Positions 43,693 to 56,201 of a DNA stretch of 59,721 bases are shown here, piece by piece; positions within the stretch are counted from its first letter, which is position 1, and each line of letters begins with the position of its first letter. The stretch covers positions 1-59,721 of the forward strand of contig CAJWMY010000004.1 of the NCBI GenBank assembly GCA_913044165.1, in the 5' to 3' direction. This DNA comes from an uncultured Puniceicoccaceae bacterium (GTDB lineage Bacteria; Verrucomicrobiota; Verrucomicrobiia; Opitutales; Coraliomargaritaceae). Both the position numbers and the translations under genes were made by a program. The notes beneath the pieces were generated by a model that saw only the letters and a list, made by a program, of their open reading frames with translations, did not search any database and was not told the DNA's origin.

Positions 43693-45834
43693 TTAGCTTA
43701 TATTACTGGCATTTAAAATAGTTTTGAGAATATTTTCCGGAACTGGCTGAAAGCTTTCTGGATTCATACTATAAGAGGCACGCCCCTTACTAAGAGATCG
43801 AACAGCCGTAGAGTAACCAAACATTTCTGAAAGGGGCACTAATGAAGTTATAATCGAATATAAGCCTTGATTTCTCATGTTTTGAATTTGCCCACGGCGC
43901 CTATTAAGGTCACCCATGATATCTCCTTGATACTCATCTGGGGTTTCAACTTCTACGGCCATCATTGGTTCAAGTAAGATTGGTTGAGAAGCTTCCATAG
44001 CTTCTTTAAAAGCGAATATACCAGCCATCTTGAAAGCCATCTCCGAGGATTCGACTTCATCAAAGCTTGCATCGTATAGCGTTGCTTTAAAATCTGTCAC
44101 TGGATAACTAGCTAATACACCATTATATGCTGCTTCTCGAATACCTTCTAGGATATTATCAATAAAAGCATTCGGGATGGTGCCTTCTGGAAGCTTATTC
44201 TCAATCATTACACCTGCACCTCTCTCGAGCGCTACAACTTTGATACAAGCGTGGGCAAATTGAGGATTATCTACATTTTCTCGAACAAATTTTCCTTCTC
44301 CCTTTGCAGACTGCCCAAAACATTCCCGATAAGCAATCTGTGGTCGTCCCGCTTCTGCTCGAACTTTAAATTCTCTAAATAGACGATCGCGAATAATCTC
44401 TAAATGTAGTTCGCCCATTCCAGAAATCAGTGTCTGTCCAGTATCTTCATTAATGGTAACAAAAAAAGTTGGGTCTTCTTCAGATAGACGTTCTAGACCT
44501 AATTCGAGCTTGTCTTGATCGGCAGAAGTCTTCGGCTCTATCGACATGGATATAACAGTCTCCGGAAAAGTAGGAGGCTCGAGCCGTAAAGGATGGCTTT
44601 TTTCGCAGAGGGTATCCCCTGTCACTACATCTCGTAAACCAACCAAGGCACAAATATCTCCCGAGTGTGCTAAATCAATATCTTCACGGGTATTAGCTTT
44701 CATTAATAATATTCGAGCGATACGTTCAGTCCTTCCTGTTCGAGTATTAAACAATGCTGTCCCTTTTTTTATAGTGCCTGAATAAATACGAACAAAAACC
44801 AATTTACCCACGTAAGAATCATTCATTAATTTAAAAGCGAGGCCAATTAGTTGTGATCCATCGTTTGGAACTACTTCTACCTCTTTTCCTTTTAAATCTT
44901 CGGCTTTTACCGCAGGAAGCTCTAAGGGGCATGGCAGGTAGTGCAAAACGGAATCAAGTAATATTTGTACACCTTTGTTCTTAAAGGCACTTCCTGGGAT
45001 CACAGGACAAAAATCTAATGCAATAGTCGCTTTACGAATCACACTATGCAAAAAATTTGCATCAATCATAATTCCTTCTAAATATCGATCGGCGATTGAT
45101 TCATCAATATCAGCTAAGGTTTCGATCAAAGCTTCTCGCCCTGCAAGAGCTTTTGCATTATAGGCTTCTGGAATTGCTTGCCGCTTAAAATTTATTCCTG
45201 TTAGATCTTGAGAATCAAAAAGAATTGCTTCCATTTCTACTAGATCGATCAGTCCTTCAAAGTCATCCTCATCCCCCATTGGAAGAAAGATAGCTTGAGG
45301 TTTAGCTTGAAGACGCTTTTCCATCGACTCAATTGACCTAGAAAAATTTGCCCCAACTCGGTCCATTTTATTTATAAAAGCTATTCTTGGGACATGATAC
45401 TTATTCATTTGTCGCCAAACTGTCTCCGATTGTGGTTGAACTCCAGCCACCGCGCAAAAAACTGCAACCGCCCCGTCTAAGACTCTGAGCGAGCGCTCAA
45501 CTTCAGCTGTGAAATCAACGTGCCCCGGTGTATCAATCAAATTGATTTGATGCTCGATACCTGCATAAGCACCGCTTTGATTCTTCCATTTACATGAGAT
45601 AGCCGCTGATGTAATAGTAATACCACGTTCACGCTCTTGATCCATCCAATCGGTCACTGAGCTACCTTCGTGGACTTCCCCCATTTTGTGAACGACTCCT
45701 GTGTAAAATAAAATTCGTTCGGTTGTTGTTGTTTTTCCTGCATCTATGTGAGCCACAATACCAATATTTCTCGTATATTCCATAGGGAATTTACGCTTTT
45801 GGGCATTTTGAGAAACTATATTATTGGCTGACAT
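43693..45834 (-). CDS. fusA: Elongation factor G
   Basis: GTPase driving translocation and ribosome recycling. Starting at the ATG at 45834 it has 713 residues; a TTG seven codons earlier is less likely. G-motifs are [14 protein letters not shown] (P-loop), DTPGHVDFT and NKMDRVG; domains II-V follow, with [15 protein letters not shown] and the domain IV-V region ([28 protein letters not shown]-like: [24 protein letters not shown]). Placed rpsL-rpsG-fusA as in the str operon; tuf is at the far end of the array instead. Confidence 0.97.
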   Translation of the reverse strand: [713 protein letters not shown]

Positions 45835-45913
45835 AAATAAACTGGAAAAGAACAAAGAGAAATTCGGCTAGGAGATTCCTATAAGCCTAAGGTGACCTCG
45901 AAAGGTTAAGTGT

Positions 45914-46387
45914 TTACCATCTTAGATGGGCAAAGGCCCTATTAGCTTGAGCCATGCGGTGCGTTTCTTCTTTTTTCTTAACAACTGCACCTGTGTTATT
46001 GTAAGCGTCGACGATTTCATCCGCTAGAGCTTCATCCATTGAAACACCTTTGCGTTTACGAGCGGAAGTTACCATCCATCGGAATGCAAGTGTTTGTTGA
46101 CGCTCAAATCCAATCTCTACTGGCACTTGATAAGTAGCTCCACCTACTCGACGACTCTTAACTTCGATCTTAGGTCGAGCATTTTCTAAAGCACCCATTA
46201 CTAAATCTACTGGATCCCCCTTGCCTAATTTTTCACTCACTCTTTGAAATGCGGTGTAAACAATACGCTGAGCAAGAGTCCTCTTTCCTCGCTCCATAAT
46301 CATATTCACTAGATTAGTGACAAGTGTGCTATTATAGCGAGGATCCGGAATGACAGGACGTTTTACTGCTTGGCGGCGGCGAGACAT
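45914..46387 (-). CDS. rpsG: Ribosomal protein uS7
   Basis: Organises the 16S 3' domain; in E. coli it represses the str operon. The 157 residues start MSRRRQAVKRPVIPDPRYNSTLVTNLVNMIMERGKRTLAQRIVY and contain ENARPKIEVKSRRVGGATYQVPVEI and the C-terminal KKKEETHRMAQANRAFAHLRW. 58 bases after rpsL; ATTATG start, no SD. Confidence 0.97.
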   Translation of the reverse strand: MSRRRQAVKRPVIPDPRYNSTLVTNLVNMIMERGKRTLAQRIVYTAFQRVSEKLGKGDPVDLVMGALENARPKIEVKSRRVGGATYQVPVEIGFERQQTLAFRWMVTSARKRKGVSMDEALADEIVDAYNNTGAVVKKKEETHRMAQANRAFAHLRW

Positions 46388-46445
46388 AATTTTAGTAAAT
46401 TTTTAAAAGGTTTATAAATTATAGCTTGGTTTAAATTTAAAATAC

Positions 46446-46820
46446 TTATTCTTTCGGACGTTTAACACCATACTTAGAACGAGAACGGCGTCGTTTCTCA
46501 ACACCTACGCAATCTAAAGTTCCACGAACAATATGATAACGAACACCCGGAAGGTCTTTTACACGGCCACCACGAACAAGTACTATACTATGTTCTTGTA
46601 AGCTATGCCCTTCATCAGGAATATAAGCAATTACTTCAATGCCATTAGTCAGACGTACCTTAGCCACTTTACGAATCGCAGAATTCGGCTTTTTAGGTGT
46701 ACGTGTCATGACTTGTACACACACCCCGCGACGGAAAGGATTCCGGTCTAAAGCACGAGATTTGGACTTAACTTTTTGTAAGACTCGAGGTGAACGAACA
46801 AGTTGATTAATTGTTGGCAT
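46446..46820 (-). CDS. rpsL: Ribosomal protein uS12
   Basis: Decoding-centre protein. The 124 residues contain [19 protein letters not shown] and [21 protein letters not shown]; the lysines at the two classic streptomycin-resistance sites (the PKKP and RVKD motifs) are wild type, and the Asp that RimO can methylthiolate is in the RVKDLPG loop. It follows rpoC with a 120-base gap that may hold a promoter for the str genes. Confidence 0.97.
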   Translation of the reverse strand: MPTINQLVRSPRVLQKVKSKSRALDRNPFRRGVCVQVMTRTPKKPNSAIRKVAKVRLTNGIEVIAYIPDEGHSLQEHSIVLVRGGRVKDLPGVRYHIVRGTLDCVGVEKRRRSRSKYGVKRPKE

Positions 46821-46940
46821 TATTTATTTAAATTAATTTTAAGTATTTTCTTATTTATGGAAAAGTTGGAAAAAGTAGCAATTATGAAATTGTGTGCAAG
46901 CACATTGTTGTAAAAATATATTTTTCGTCCTTTTTCTATC

Positions 46941-49900
46941 TTAACTAGCCTCCCCAGCCTCGATTGCAGGATCTTCCGGTGCTTTTTCAGCAGTTGAAGC
47001 CTCCGTTACATTTGCACCTTCTGATAAACCAGGTACTTTGTTTAAATCTACTTCTGGAGTCGGTATAGCAACCCCTTCCACATGCTTCGATGCTTCTTCA
47101 GGTGATAGTTGCTCCATTTCCGCACCTAAAGTGTCAATTTTTAACCGTCTGTAGGCTGGCAAACCAGTACCGGCAGGAATCAAATGCCCCATAATCACAT
47201 TTTCTTTAAATCCCTTTAACCAGTCAACTTTACCGAGGGTTGATGCATCGGTAAGTACACGGGTGGTTTCTTGGAAGGACGCAGCTGAAATAAAGGACTC
47301 TGTTTCAATTGACGATTTAGTGATCCCTAATAAGACTGGCTCACCTTCTGCCGGCTTACCTCCTGCTTCATCAATAGTGTCATTTGCTTTCATGAATTCA
47401 AAACGATCCACTTGCTCTCCCCAGAAAAATTCTGAGTCCCCTGGATCTGTAATTCTGACTTTCTTTAACATTTGAGCGATAATAACCTCAATGTGCTTAT
47501 CATTAATAGTCACACCTTGGAGACGATATACTTTTTGGATTTCTTCGATCAAGTAGTCGCATACTTTTTCTCGTCCGAGTATCTCAAGAAGTTCGTGTGG
47601 ATCGGCAGCACCCTCTGTAAGGTGTTGACCCTTATGAACGAGGTCACCAATTTGGACAAGTAAATGTTTTCCATGAGGAATTAAGTGTACTTCTTCTTCT
47701 CCAGTATCCGGATCAGTTACAAGTAACTTTTTCTTGCCTCGTAAGGTACCATCAACTGAAACAATACCATCAATCTTTGCCATTTCGGCAGCTTCTTTTG
47801 GACGCCTTGCTTCAAAAAGCTCAGCAACTCGAGGTAGACCCCCGGTAATGTCTTGCGTCTTTGATGCTTGCCTTGGCGTTTTTGCTAACATCGCACCCTG
47901 GGTAATGGTATCATTTTCATTAACCACAATTTGAGCTCCTGTAGGAATTGCATATGTAGCAATAACTTTTTTCCCATCTAAAATTTCGATTTGGGGATTT
48001 AGGTCATCTTTATGCTCAACAACCACAGACGCAATCCGGCCCGATGACTCATCAAGTTCTCTTTTTACCGTTACTCCAGGAATCATGTCGCTAAAGCCAA
48101 TCTTACCTGCCTTTTCAGAAAGAATTGGTATATTGTGCGGATCCCACATAGCAAGAATTTCTCCTTTATTAATAGACCCTCCGTCCGGCTGAGTTAGAAC
48201 AGACCCAACAACAATCTTGTAATCCTCAAGAACTTTACCGCTCTTATCTAGAATCAGAACAGATCCTGTCTTGTTAAGAACAATACTTGCTCCATCGGCT
48301 GTTTCTACGATACGTAAATTCTTATATTGAACAATCCCTCCGGTACGTACTTTAATTTCTGGATTCTTAAAGACACCACTAGCAATTCCCCCAATATGAA
48401 AAGTACGCATTGTTAACTGTGTCCCCGGCTCACCAATTGACTGAGCGGCTATTATACCTACGGAAGAACCTCGCTCAACCATAGAATTAGTTGCTGGGTT
48501 AATTCCATATTCAAGAGCTGTTATACCTATCTTTTTGCGCGTTGTAAGCGATGAAAGAACCTTAACTTTCTCAATCCCTACTTCCTCGATTTTATGTGCT
48601 AATTCTTCAGTAATAATTTTACCATTTCCAACAATAATTTCATCTGGATCCAATGGGTTCTTGATGTCATTAGAAGAACAACGGCCTACAATTCGGTCAA
48701 ATAAGCTTACTATCTCATCATCCCCCTCATATATTGCAAATTTCCAAATTCCTGAACGATTCCCATCATCATAAGCTTCAACAATGCAATCCATGGCAAC
48801 ATCACACAATTTCCGAGTCATATAACCAGCATCAGCAGTTTTTAAAGCAGTATCAGCAAGACCTTTTCGAGCTCCGTGTGTGGAAATAAAGTATTCAAGA
48901 ACAGATAAACCTTCTCTGAAAGAAGAGAGTATTGGACGTTCAATAATTTCACCTGATGGTTTTGCCATCAATCCACGTGTTCCACATAATTGACGAACTT
49001 GTTGCTTATTGCCTCTAGCACCAGAATCCATCATTAAGTATACAGGATTTATTGCTTCTTGTCCTGAATTTTCTTTTAACTCATCGAATACAGCTTTGGC
49101 AATTTCATCGGTTGTTCCCGTCCAAATATCAATAATCTTATTGTAGCGTTCACCTTCAGTTATAATACCTTTTTTGTATTGCCCCTCAACTTCATCAATT
49201 TTCTTTCGCGCTGCTTTAACTATATCGGTCTTAGTTCCTGGTATAATCATATCATCAATACCAATTGACACTCCAGCTTTAGTAGCAATTTTAAAGCCTA
49301 CATCCTTAAGAATATCGAGTGTTTTAACTGTCTCCGCTTTACCTACTTTTCTGTAGGTCTCTAAGATAATATCTCCCAATTTACCTTTAGCAACAGGGAA
49401 ATTAATAAAGCCTAACTCTTTAGGCCAAATAGTATTGAAAATAACACGCCCGACTGTGGTTTGAATAATTTTATCATTTGAATTACCGTAGGTTGTATCT
49501 TCGATATTATAATCTGGGTTAATAAAATTAATCCAATCCTTAACATCTAATGCACCATCGGCAACTGCAGTTTCCAACTCATCTTGGTCAACCATTAATG
49601 GTAATCGTATCCCTTTTTTTGGCTGATATCTTGGCTCACAAGTTAAAAAATAGGAACCTAGGACAATATCTTGTGAAGGTGTCAAAATTGGCTTACCGCT
49701 TGAGGGAGAAAAAATGTTGTGCGTAGCCATCATCAATGTCTTTGCTTCCATGACCGCTTCAAGTGATAATGGAACGTGGACGGCCATTTGGTCTCCATCA
49801 AAGTCAGCATTGTATGCTGTACAAACAAGGGGGTGGACTCGGATTGCATCTCCTTCAATTAAAACAGGTTCAAAAGCCTGAATTGATAAACGGTGCAGGG

Positions 49901-51188
49901 TTGGTGCTCTATTTAATAAAACCGGATGTCCTTTAGTCACCTCTTCTAAAATATCCCAAACTTCTGGAGATTGTTTTTCTATCATCTTTCGAGCTCCACG
50001 TACCGTGTGTACAAAACCAAGCTCTTTTAGTCGACGTATGATAAAGGGTTCAAATAAAACGAGTGCCATTTTCTTTGGAAGACCACATTGATTCAACTTT
50101 AATTCTGGGCCTGTGACAATTACTGAACGTCCTGAGTAATCAACGCGTTTACCCAGCAAATTTTGTCTAAAACGACCTTGCTTGCCCTTAAGCATATCTG
50201 ACAGTGACTTTAGAGGACGATTGCCCGCTCCTGTTACTGCTCTGCCATGGCGACCATTATCAAAGAGTGCGTCTACAGCTTCTTGCAGCATACGCTTCTC
50301 ATTATGAATTATAACGTCAGGTGTTTTTAGTTGTAGTAAATTCTTTAAGCGATTGTTCCGATTAATTACTCGGCGATAAAGATCATTTAAATCAGAAGTA
50401 GCAAAACGACCTCCTTCGAGAGGAACCAGCGGCCTGAGATCTGGTGGAATAACTGGAAGTGATTCTAAAATCATCCAATCAGGTTTTGAGCCTGAGCTTA
50501 TGAATCCTTGTATTGTCTTTAATCGCTTAGAAACTTTTTTCTTAATTTGCTTAGAGCGCGTTGCCAACATTTGTTCATTAAGCTCTAATACTGTTGAATG
50601 AAGATCTACTCGCATTAAAGCATCTCTTACTGCTTCTGCACCCATTCCTGCAATGAATGAATCTTCCCCGTACTCATCTTGTGCCTGAAGAAACTCTTGC
50701 TCGTTTAATAATTGTCTTTCTTCCAATGGAGTTTTCCCAGGATCGACCACCAAGTAATTCTCATAATAGATAACGCGTTCTAAATTTCTTGCTGTGATAT
50801 CAAGTAAAAGTCCAAGACGGCTTGGCATACTCTTCAAAAACCAAATATGCGATACCGGGACCGCAAGTTCAATATGACCCATACGATCTCTACGAACTCT
50901 AGAAACTGTAACCTCAACTCCACAACGATCGCAAATTACGCCTTTGTACTTAATACGCTTATACTTTCCACAAGCACATTCATAATCCCTGACGGGACCA
51001 AATATGCGTTGGCAAAATAACCCTCCAGGCTCAGGTTTAAAAGTTCGGTAATTAATCGTTTCAGGATTTTTTACTTCTCCCCTAGACCAATCTCTAATAG
51101 CCTCTGAAGATGCGACCGTGATTTTCACATGATCGAATGATTTTGTTGCTTCGTAACCTAATATATCTCTTGCGACTTCTGTACTCAT
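46941..51188 (-). CDS. rpoC: RNA polymerase beta' subunit
   Basis: Catalytic half of core RNA polymerase. The 1415 residues carry the N-terminal zinc site (Cys71, Cys73, Cys86, Cys89 in [19 protein letters not shown]), the switch region [18 protein letters not shown], the active-site NADFDGD with Asp462, Asp464 and Asp466, the trigger-loop/bridge-helix region ([25 protein letters not shown]-like, [21 protein letters not shown]) and the second zinc region. About 40 low-complexity residues (Glu/Ala/Pro) end the protein. 26 bases downstream of rpoB. Confidence 0.98.
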   Translation of the reverse strand: MSTEVARDILGYEATKSFDHVKITVASSEAIRDWSRGEVKNPETINYRTFKPEPGGLFCQRIFGPVRDYECACGKYKRIKYKGVICDRCGVEVTVSRVRRDRMGHIELAVPVSHIWFLKSMPSRLGLLLDITARNLERVIYYENYLVVDPGKTPLEERQLLNEQEFLQAQDEYGEDSFIAGMGAEAVRDALMRVDLHSTVLELNEQMLATRSKQIKKKVSKRLKTIQGFISSGSKPDWMILESLPVIPPDLRPLVPLEGGRFATSDLNDLYRRVINRNNRLKNLLQLKTPDVIIHNEKRMLQEAVDALFDNGRHGRAVTGAGNRPLKSLSDMLKGKQGRFRQNLLGKRVDYSGRSVIVTGPELKLNQCGLPKKMALVLFEPFIIRRLKELGFVHTVRGARKMIEKQSPEVWDILEEVTKGHPVLLNRAPTLHRLSIQAFEPVLIEGDAIRVHPLVCTAYNADFDGDQMAVHVPLSLEAVMEAKTLMMATHNIFSPSSGKPILTPSQDIVLGSYFLTCEPRYQPKKGIRLPLMVDQDELETAVADGALDVKDWINFINPDYNIEDTTYGNSNDKIIQTTVGRVIFNTIWPKELGFINFPVAKGKLGDIILETYRKVGKAETVKTLDILKDVGFKIATKAGVSIGIDDMIIPGTKTDIVKAARKKIDEVEGQYKKGIITEGERYNKIIDIWTGTTDEIAKAVFDELKENSGQEAINPVYLMMDSGARGNKQQVRQLCGTRGLMAKPSGEIIERPILSSFREGLSVLEYFISTHGARKGLADTALKTADAGYMTRKLCDVAMDCIVEAYDDGNRSGIWKFAIYEGDDEIVSLFDRIVGRCSSNDIKNPLDPDEIIVGNGKIITEELAHKIEEVGIEKVKVLSSLTTRKKIGITALEYGINPATNSMVERGSSVGIIAAQSIGEPGTQLTMRTFHIGGIASGVFKNPEIKVRTGGIVQYKNLRIVETADGASIVLNKTGSVLILDKSGKVLEDYKIVVGSVLTQPDGGSINKGEILAMWDPHNIPILSEKAGKIGFSDMIPGVTVKRELDESSGRIASVVVEHKDDLNPQIEILDGKKVIATYAIPTGAQIVVNENDTITQGAMLAKTPRQASKTQDITGGLPRVAELFEARRPKEAAEMAKIDGIVSVDGTLRGKKKLLVTDPDTGEEEVHLIPHGKHLLVQIGDLVHKGQHLTEGAADPHELLEILGREKVCDYLIEEIQKVYRLQGVTINDKHIEVIIAQMLKKVRITDPGDSEFFWGEQVDRFEFMKANDTIDEAGGKPAEGEPVLLGITKSSIETESFISAASFQETTRVLTDASTLGKVDWLKGFKENVIMGHLIPAGTGLPAYRRLKIDTLGAEMEQLSPEEASKHVEGVAIPTPEVDLNKVPGLSEGANVTEASTAEKAPEDPAIEAGEAS

Positions 51189-51214
51189 ATTGATAAAAAT
51201 AAATTGATGATGAC

Positions 51215-54200
51215 TTAATTTTCTTTAGCGATTCCGCTACCAACTTCAAACTTACCATCAGACTCTAATCTGACATCTAAGCATAAGCTTTGTATTTCTT
51301 TCATTAAAACATTAAAGGACTGAGGTGTGCCTGCATTCAAACTATTATCTCCTTTAACAAGAGCCTCATAAATTCGTGTACGGCCTGTAACGTCATCGGA
51401 TTTAACAGTTAATAATTCCTGAAGGGTATAGGCTGCTCCATAAGCTTCAAGTGCCCATACTTCCATCTCTCCAAAACGCTGTCCACCATACTGTGCCTTA
51501 CCTCCCAATGGCTGTTGAGTAATAAGACTATAAGGTCCAACTGCTCGTGCATGAATTTTAGAAGCAACTAGGTGATTTAACTTTAGCATATACATGTAGC
51601 CAACCACAACTTCTTGGTGAAGCTTCTCGCCAGAACGACCATCGTATAGTACGCTCTTCCCAGTAGATGGAAGCCTTGCTTCATCAAGATACTCACGAAC
51701 TCTTTTTTCAGAAATACCATCAAAAATTGGAGTCGCTACTGTCAAACCAAGCTTCTTACAAGCCCATCCTAAATGCGTTTCTAAAACTTGACCTACATTC
51801 ATTCTTGACGGAACTCCTAGAGGATTGAGGCAAATTTCAACCGGAGTGCCGTCTGGCAAGTGAGGCATATCTTCTTCAGCAACAATCTTTGCAACCACAC
51901 CTTTATTACCGTGACGTCCTGCCATCTTGTCGCCAACTTGCATTTTACGCTTCTTAGCTATATAAACTTTAACACTTTTTACAACTCCTTGATCCGCATC
52001 TTCACCAGTTTCTACCCCGTCAATCTTACGCTCCTTGTCATAATCTAACTCATCAAATCTACCCTGATAAGTTTCAACAATCTCCATAATTTTGATTCGC
52101 ACAGGAGAAGGATCAATCTCTATGTATTTTGAAACTGCTGCTAATCGGCGAAGCAATGTCTTTGTGATCTTTCTATTAGCAGGAATAATAACTTCATCCG
52201 TTTCGCTATTTTTAACATCGAGCGGAATCTTTTCTCCTAATAAAATATTAGAAAGAGCCTCGGTTAAGTCTTCACGTAATCTATCACTCTGGGAGCGATA
52301 CTCTTCATTAATCTTTTTAATCATTCTACGTTTATCCGAAGCAGACATTTGTTCGGACTCACCATCGACTCGTGCCGACACTTTAATATCCATTATGATT
52401 CCACGGATACCAGAAGGCACAACTAATGATGTGTCTTTTACATCTGCTGCTTTTTCACCGAAGATAGCGCGAAGTAGTTTTTCCTCAGGGGCTAATTCTG
52501 TCTCAGACTTTGGTGTGATTTTGCCAACTAATATATCTCCTGGCTTAACTTCTGCACCAACACGAATTACACCATCATGATTTAGGTCTTTAAGTGCCTC
52601 TTCTCCGACATTAGGAATATCACGAGTGATTTCCTCCGGCCCAAGTTTAGTATCTCGAGCAGTAACTTCAAATTCATCAATATGAATTGAAGTAAAAATA
52701 TCATCTTTAACAATTTTTTCAGAGATTAGAATAGCATCTTCGAAATTATATCCATTCCAAGGCATAAAGGCCACAAGAATATTACGACCAATTGCTAATT
52801 CTCCTTTATCTGTTGATGCCCCATCAGCTAGAACGTCTCCCTTCTTAACAGGTTGGCCTTTAATAACAATTGGCTTTTGGTTAAAGCATGTCCCGGCATT
52901 TGAACGCATGAACTTGCGTAGCTTGTAGACATAAACACCTTTTTTCTCATCTGTTTCTAAATTATCTAATTTAGAAGGCAAATTACCATCTTCCGTCAAA
53001 ATGATTTGGCGAGAGTCGACGGATGCAATAATCCCATTAATAGAAGCAATTTCTACCGTTTTAGAATCGATAGCAACACGATTTTCAATTCCTGTTCCAA
53101 CGAATGGAGCCTCTGACTGGAGAAGAGGCACCCCTTGGCGTTGCATATTTGAACCCATTAGGGCACGATTTGCATCATCGTGTTCTAAGAAAGGAATAAG
53201 ACCTGCCGCTACAGAAACAAGTTGTTTTGGAGACACATCCATATAATCTACTTGTTTAGCAGTTAATTCTAAGACCTCATCTTGATTACGGCAAGTAACT
53301 CGTCCCTTTAAAAAGCCATTAGTATCAATCTCTGAATTTGCTTGAGCTATCATAAAGGGTTCTTCTTGATCGGCATTCAAGTATTCAATATCATCTAGCA
53401 CTTTGCCATTTTCTACTCTCCTATAAGGTGTCTCAATAAACCCAAATTCATTGATACGCGAATAAAGACTAAGGGAATTAATCAAACCAATATTCGGACC
53501 TTCGGGTGTTTCAATAGGGCAAATTCGACCATAATGCGAAGGATGTACGTCTCTAACTTCAAAACCCGCGCGCTCCCGATTCAAACCACCAGGTCCAAGC
53601 GCAGAGAGTCTTCTTTTATGTGTAAGCTCTGCTAATGGATTGATTTGATCCATAAATTGGGACAATTGACTACGCGCAAAAAAGTCTCGAATAACCGTAC
53701 TTAAAGCTTTTGGATTAATAAGCTTTTGAGGAGTAATCGAATCAACACTTTGGTCATATAAAGTCATGCGCTCTTTAACGAGGCGTTCTGTCCGAGCAAG
53801 TCCAATCCTACATTGATTAGCCAATAACTCTCCTACTGTACGCACACGACGACTTCCCAAGTGATCAATATCATCCAAAGTTCCATCACCCCGCTTCAAG
53901 CGAGTGAGATATTTTGTAGCATGCACAATATCATCGGCGCAGACCACACGGAAATCGAGATCGATTTCTAACTTAAGTTTTTGATTAAGTTTATAGCGAC
54001 CAACTCGCCCTAAATCATATCGCCTTGGGTCTTGGAATAAGCGTTTTAGTAAAGCTTTTGCATTCGTAGTTGTTGGTGGCTCGCCAGGTCTTAAACGTTT
54101 GTATATATCTTTGAGTGCCTCCTCTTCATTTTGAGTCGGATCCTTTTTAAGGCATCGAATGATAGCACCATCATCAACAGAGGTATCAATAGCAAATACC

Positions 54201-55006
54201 TTTTTTAACCCAGCTTTTGCAAATGAGCGAATAATTGTCTTGGTCAATGGCTCAAATGCACGCGCTAATACAACCCCCTTATCAGCATCAACAATGTCTT
54301 CCGTAAGTACAAAATTTGAAACTGTCTCTAAATTAAGTGCTTTTGTTACAGCAATTTCTTCTAAATTATAAAAAAGATTTAAGATCTCAGCATCTGAGCT
54401 GTAACCCATTGCCCTTAACAAAGTCGTTAACAAAAATTTTCTTCTTCTACGCCGACGATCTAGGTAGACATACAGGAGGTCGTTTTGATCAAACTGTACT
54501 TCAAGCCAAGTGCCTCGGTCTGGTATTATTCTATAGGCGTGAAGAATCTTACCGCTTGTATGTACTGACTCCTCAAAAGCAATTCCAGGAGAACGATGCA
54601 ATTGACTTACAACAACACGTTCAGCCCCATTTATTATAAAAGAGCCGCGCTCAGAGATCATAGGAAATTCGCCAAAGAAAATTTCTTCGTCCTTAATATT
54701 CTCACCCTCCCGCAAACGGAGTTTAACATATAGTGATACCGAATAAGTAATACCTTCACGGATTGCTTCAATTTCAGTTTGTAAAGGCGGAACAACATTG
54801 TAACTAACATACTCTAAATGGCTTCTACTATCATAACTCTCAATTGGAAAGACTTCTGAGAAGACAGCCTCAAGTCCTACTGGTTTTCGTTGTGCCGGCA
54901 AGACATCCATTTGTAGAAATTCGTTGAATGATTGAATTTGATTTTCAATCAAATTAGGTGGATGAATCACTTCCTTGAGTTGGCCAAAATTTTTACGAGA
55001 AGACAT
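51215..55006 (-). CDS. rpoB: RNA polymerase beta subunit
   Basis: Other catalytic half of core RNA polymerase. The 1263 residues include the rifampicin pocket [30 protein letters not shown], where the key Asp, His and Ser are as in sensitive enzymes, and [53 protein letters not shown] and the C-terminal [33 protein letters not shown] strong hairpin precedes it after rplL. Confidence 0.98.
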   Translation of the reverse strand: MSSRKNFGQLKEVIHPPNLIENQIQSFNEFLQMDVLPAQRKPVGLEAVFSEVFPIESYDSRSHLEYVSYNVVPPLQTEIEAIREGITYSVSLYVKLRLREGENIKDEEIFFGEFPMISERGSFIINGAERVVVSQLHRSPGIAFEESVHTSGKILHAYRIIPDRGTWLEVQFDQNDLLYVYLDRRRRRRKFLLTTLLRAMGYSSDAEILNLFYNLEEIAVTKALNLETVSNFVLTEDIVDADKGVVLARAFEPLTKTIIRSFAKAGLKKVFAIDTSVDDGAIIRCLKKDPTQNEEEALKDIYKRLRPGEPPTTTNAKALLKRLFQDPRRYDLGRVGRYKLNQKLKLEIDLDFRVVCADDIVHATKYLTRLKRGDGTLDDIDHLGSRRVRTVGELLANQCRIGLARTERLVKERMTLYDQSVDSITPQKLINPKALSTVIRDFFARSQLSQFMDQINPLAELTHKRRLSALGPGGLNRERAGFEVRDVHPSHYGRICPIETPEGPNIGLINSLSLYSRINEFGFIETPYRRVENGKVLDDIEYLNADQEEPFMIAQANSEIDTNGFLKGRVTCRNQDEVLELTAKQVDYMDVSPKQLVSVAAGLIPFLEHDDANRALMGSNMQRQGVPLLQSEAPFVGTGIENRVAIDSKTVEIASINGIIASVDSRQIILTEDGNLPSKLDNLETDEKKGVYVYKLRKFMRSNAGTCFNQKPIVIKGQPVKKGDVLADGASTDKGELAIGRNILVAFMPWNGYNFEDAILISEKIVKDDIFTSIHIDEFEVTARDTKLGPEEITRDIPNVGEEALKDLNHDGVIRVGAEVKPGDILVGKITPKSETELAPEEKLLRAIFGEKAADVKDTSLVVPSGIRGIIMDIKVSARVDGESEQMSASDKRRMIKKINEEYRSQSDRLREDLTEALSNILLGEKIPLDVKNSETDEVIIPANRKITKTLLRRLAAVSKYIEIDPSPVRIKIMEIVETYQGRFDELDYDKERKIDGVETGEDADQGVVKSVKVYIAKKRKMQVGDKMAGRHGNKGVVAKIVAEEDMPHLPDGTPVEICLNPLGVPSRMNVGQVLETHLGWACKKLGLTVATPIFDGISEKRVREYLDEARLPSTGKSVLYDGRSGEKLHQEVVVGYMYMLKLNHLVASKIHARAVGPYSLITQQPLGGKAQYGGQRFGEMEVWALEAYGAAYTLQELLTVKSDDVTGRTRIYEALVKGDNSLNAGTPQSFNVLMKEIQSLCLDVRLESDGKFEVGSGIAKEN

Positions 55007-55078
55007 GATATTAAATCAGTTTGAGTTAATTGGTATTTATTAAATAGTTTGGTGAAAATGTTTTAAAACAAAACAACA

Positions 55079-55115
55079 AGGCGATCTTCCTCATAAATCA
55101 GTGAGAAAGTCGCCT
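55079..55115 (-). terminator. Attenuator-like hairpin between rplL and rpoB
   Basis: In minus-strand RNA, AGGCGA (55110-55115) pairs with TCGCCT (55079-55084) and the inner CTTTCTCA pairs with TGAGGAAG, giving a 14-bp stem with one bulged A and an 8-nt loop; a T-rich tract (TTGTTGTTTTG) follows. Partial termination between rplL and rpoB is known in E. coli, setting a ribosomal-protein:polymerase ratio. Position and form match that arrangement. Confidence 0.75.
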
Positions 55116-55168
55116 AATTGTTTCAAAATATATGATATAAATTAATATCGTTATTGAGGATTAAAAAA

Positions 55169-55555
55169 TTACTTTAATTCTACTTTAGAGCCAGCAGCTT
55201 CTAGCTTTTTCTTAATTTCTTCTGCTTCATCTTTAGCAACACCTTCCTTTACTGGTTTAGGCGCTCCCTCGACTAGCTCTTTTGCTTCTTTAAGTCCAAG
55301 CCCAGTAATACTACGGACTTCCTTAATAGCTGCAATTTTGTTAGCTCCAGCTTCAGCTAGAATGACGTCGAACTCATCTTTTTCTTCTGCAGCAGGTGCA
55401 TCTCCTGCAGTTGATCCAACAGCAGCAGCAACAGCGACAGGTGCAGCAGCACTTACGCCCCACTTTTCCTCGAGTTCTTTTACAAGATCAGCCACTTCCA
55501 AAACGCTTTGGTTGCTTAGCCAATCGATTACTTGATCTTTTGTTATATCTGACAT
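55169..55555 (-). CDS. rplL: Ribosomal protein bL12 (L7/L12)
   Basis: Stalk protein that recruits translation GTPases. The 128 residues consist of an N-terminal dimerisation domain, an Ala/Val-rich hinge ([11 protein letters not shown]...[13 protein letters not shown]) and the C-terminal domain with [36 protein letters not shown]. It has a good SD (AAAGGT) before the ATG, unlike most neighbours, which suits its need for four or more copies per ribosome. Confidence 0.97.
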   Translation of the reverse strand: MSDITKDQVIDWLSNQSVLEVADLVKELEEKWGVSAAAPVAVAAAVGSTAGDAPAAEEKDEFDVILAEAGANKIAAIKEVRSITGLGLKEAKELVEGAPKPVKEGVAKDEAEEIKKKLEAAGSKVELK

Positions 55556-55669
55556 GTTTATTTACCTTTCAATTGATTAGCACTCTTAATTAGAGTATTT
55601 AAAGGGTGGACCCCCTAATCGGATTATTAAGATTTAATGATTTATTAATGTATCCCTAATGGATAAAAG

Positions 55670-56194
55670 TTATATTCCCTCGCCTTCCTCTTTTTGTACT
55701 TTAGCTTGAAGTACGTTCATGAAATTTTGTGGCACTGCGTTGATAATACGAACAAAACTAGTACCTGGTTGAGTAAGTAACCCGAGCAATTGCGCTCTTA
55801 GTGCCTCTAATCCTGGAAGTTTTGAAAGAGTTTCGATTTCTTCTTTACTGAGAGAACGATCGTTTAAAATCCCTGCTTTAAGTTCTACTTTTTCCTTCTT
55901 TTTAAAAAATTCACAAATAACTTTCGCAACACCTGATGGATTATTGCCACCGACTATAATTGCTGTAGGACCAGTAAGGTGATCGCTAAGCTCAGGGAGT
56001 TCTCGTTCTTTGGCTGCAACGTTTAAAATAGTATTTTTAACAACGTGAAACTCCGCATCATGTTCTGAAAGTTGCGCTCTAAGTTCCGCAATTTCATCCA
56101 CTGTAATACGATCGTAATTAGCCAGATAAACATAATCCGACTTTTTCAAGTGAGTATTTACCTCCTCAACCAAATATTTTTTTTCAAGTCTCAT
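55670..56194 (-). CDS. rplJ: Ribosomal protein uL10
   Basis: Base of the L12 stalk. The 174 residues have MRLEKKYLVEEVNTHLKKSDYVYLANYDRITVDEIAELRAQLSEHDAEFHVVKNTILNVAA and GPTAIIVGG; the C-terminal helices (IETLSKLPGLEALRAQLLGLLTQPGTSFVRIINAVP) bind L12. Only 7 bases separate it from rplA, so the L10 leader known upstream of rplJ in many bacteria is not possible here. Confidence 0.97.
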   Translation of the reverse strand: MRLEKKYLVEEVNTHLKKSDYVYLANYDRITVDEIAELRAQLSEHDAEFHVVKNTILNVAAKERELPELSDHLTGPTAIIVGGNNPSGVAKVICEFFKKKEKVELKAGILNDRSLSKEEIETLSKLPGLEALRAQLLGLLTQPGTSFVRIINAVPQNFMNVLQAKVQKEEGEGI

Positions 56195-56201
56195 AATGCA
56201 T

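Noticed and set aside
45835-45855. TTG start seven codons before the EF-G ATG
   Set aside because: An ATG is available at 45834 and the extra residues are not conserved in the family.
56195-56201. L10 leader upstream of rplJ
   Set aside because: Only 7 bases separate rplA and rplJ, too short for the known leader.
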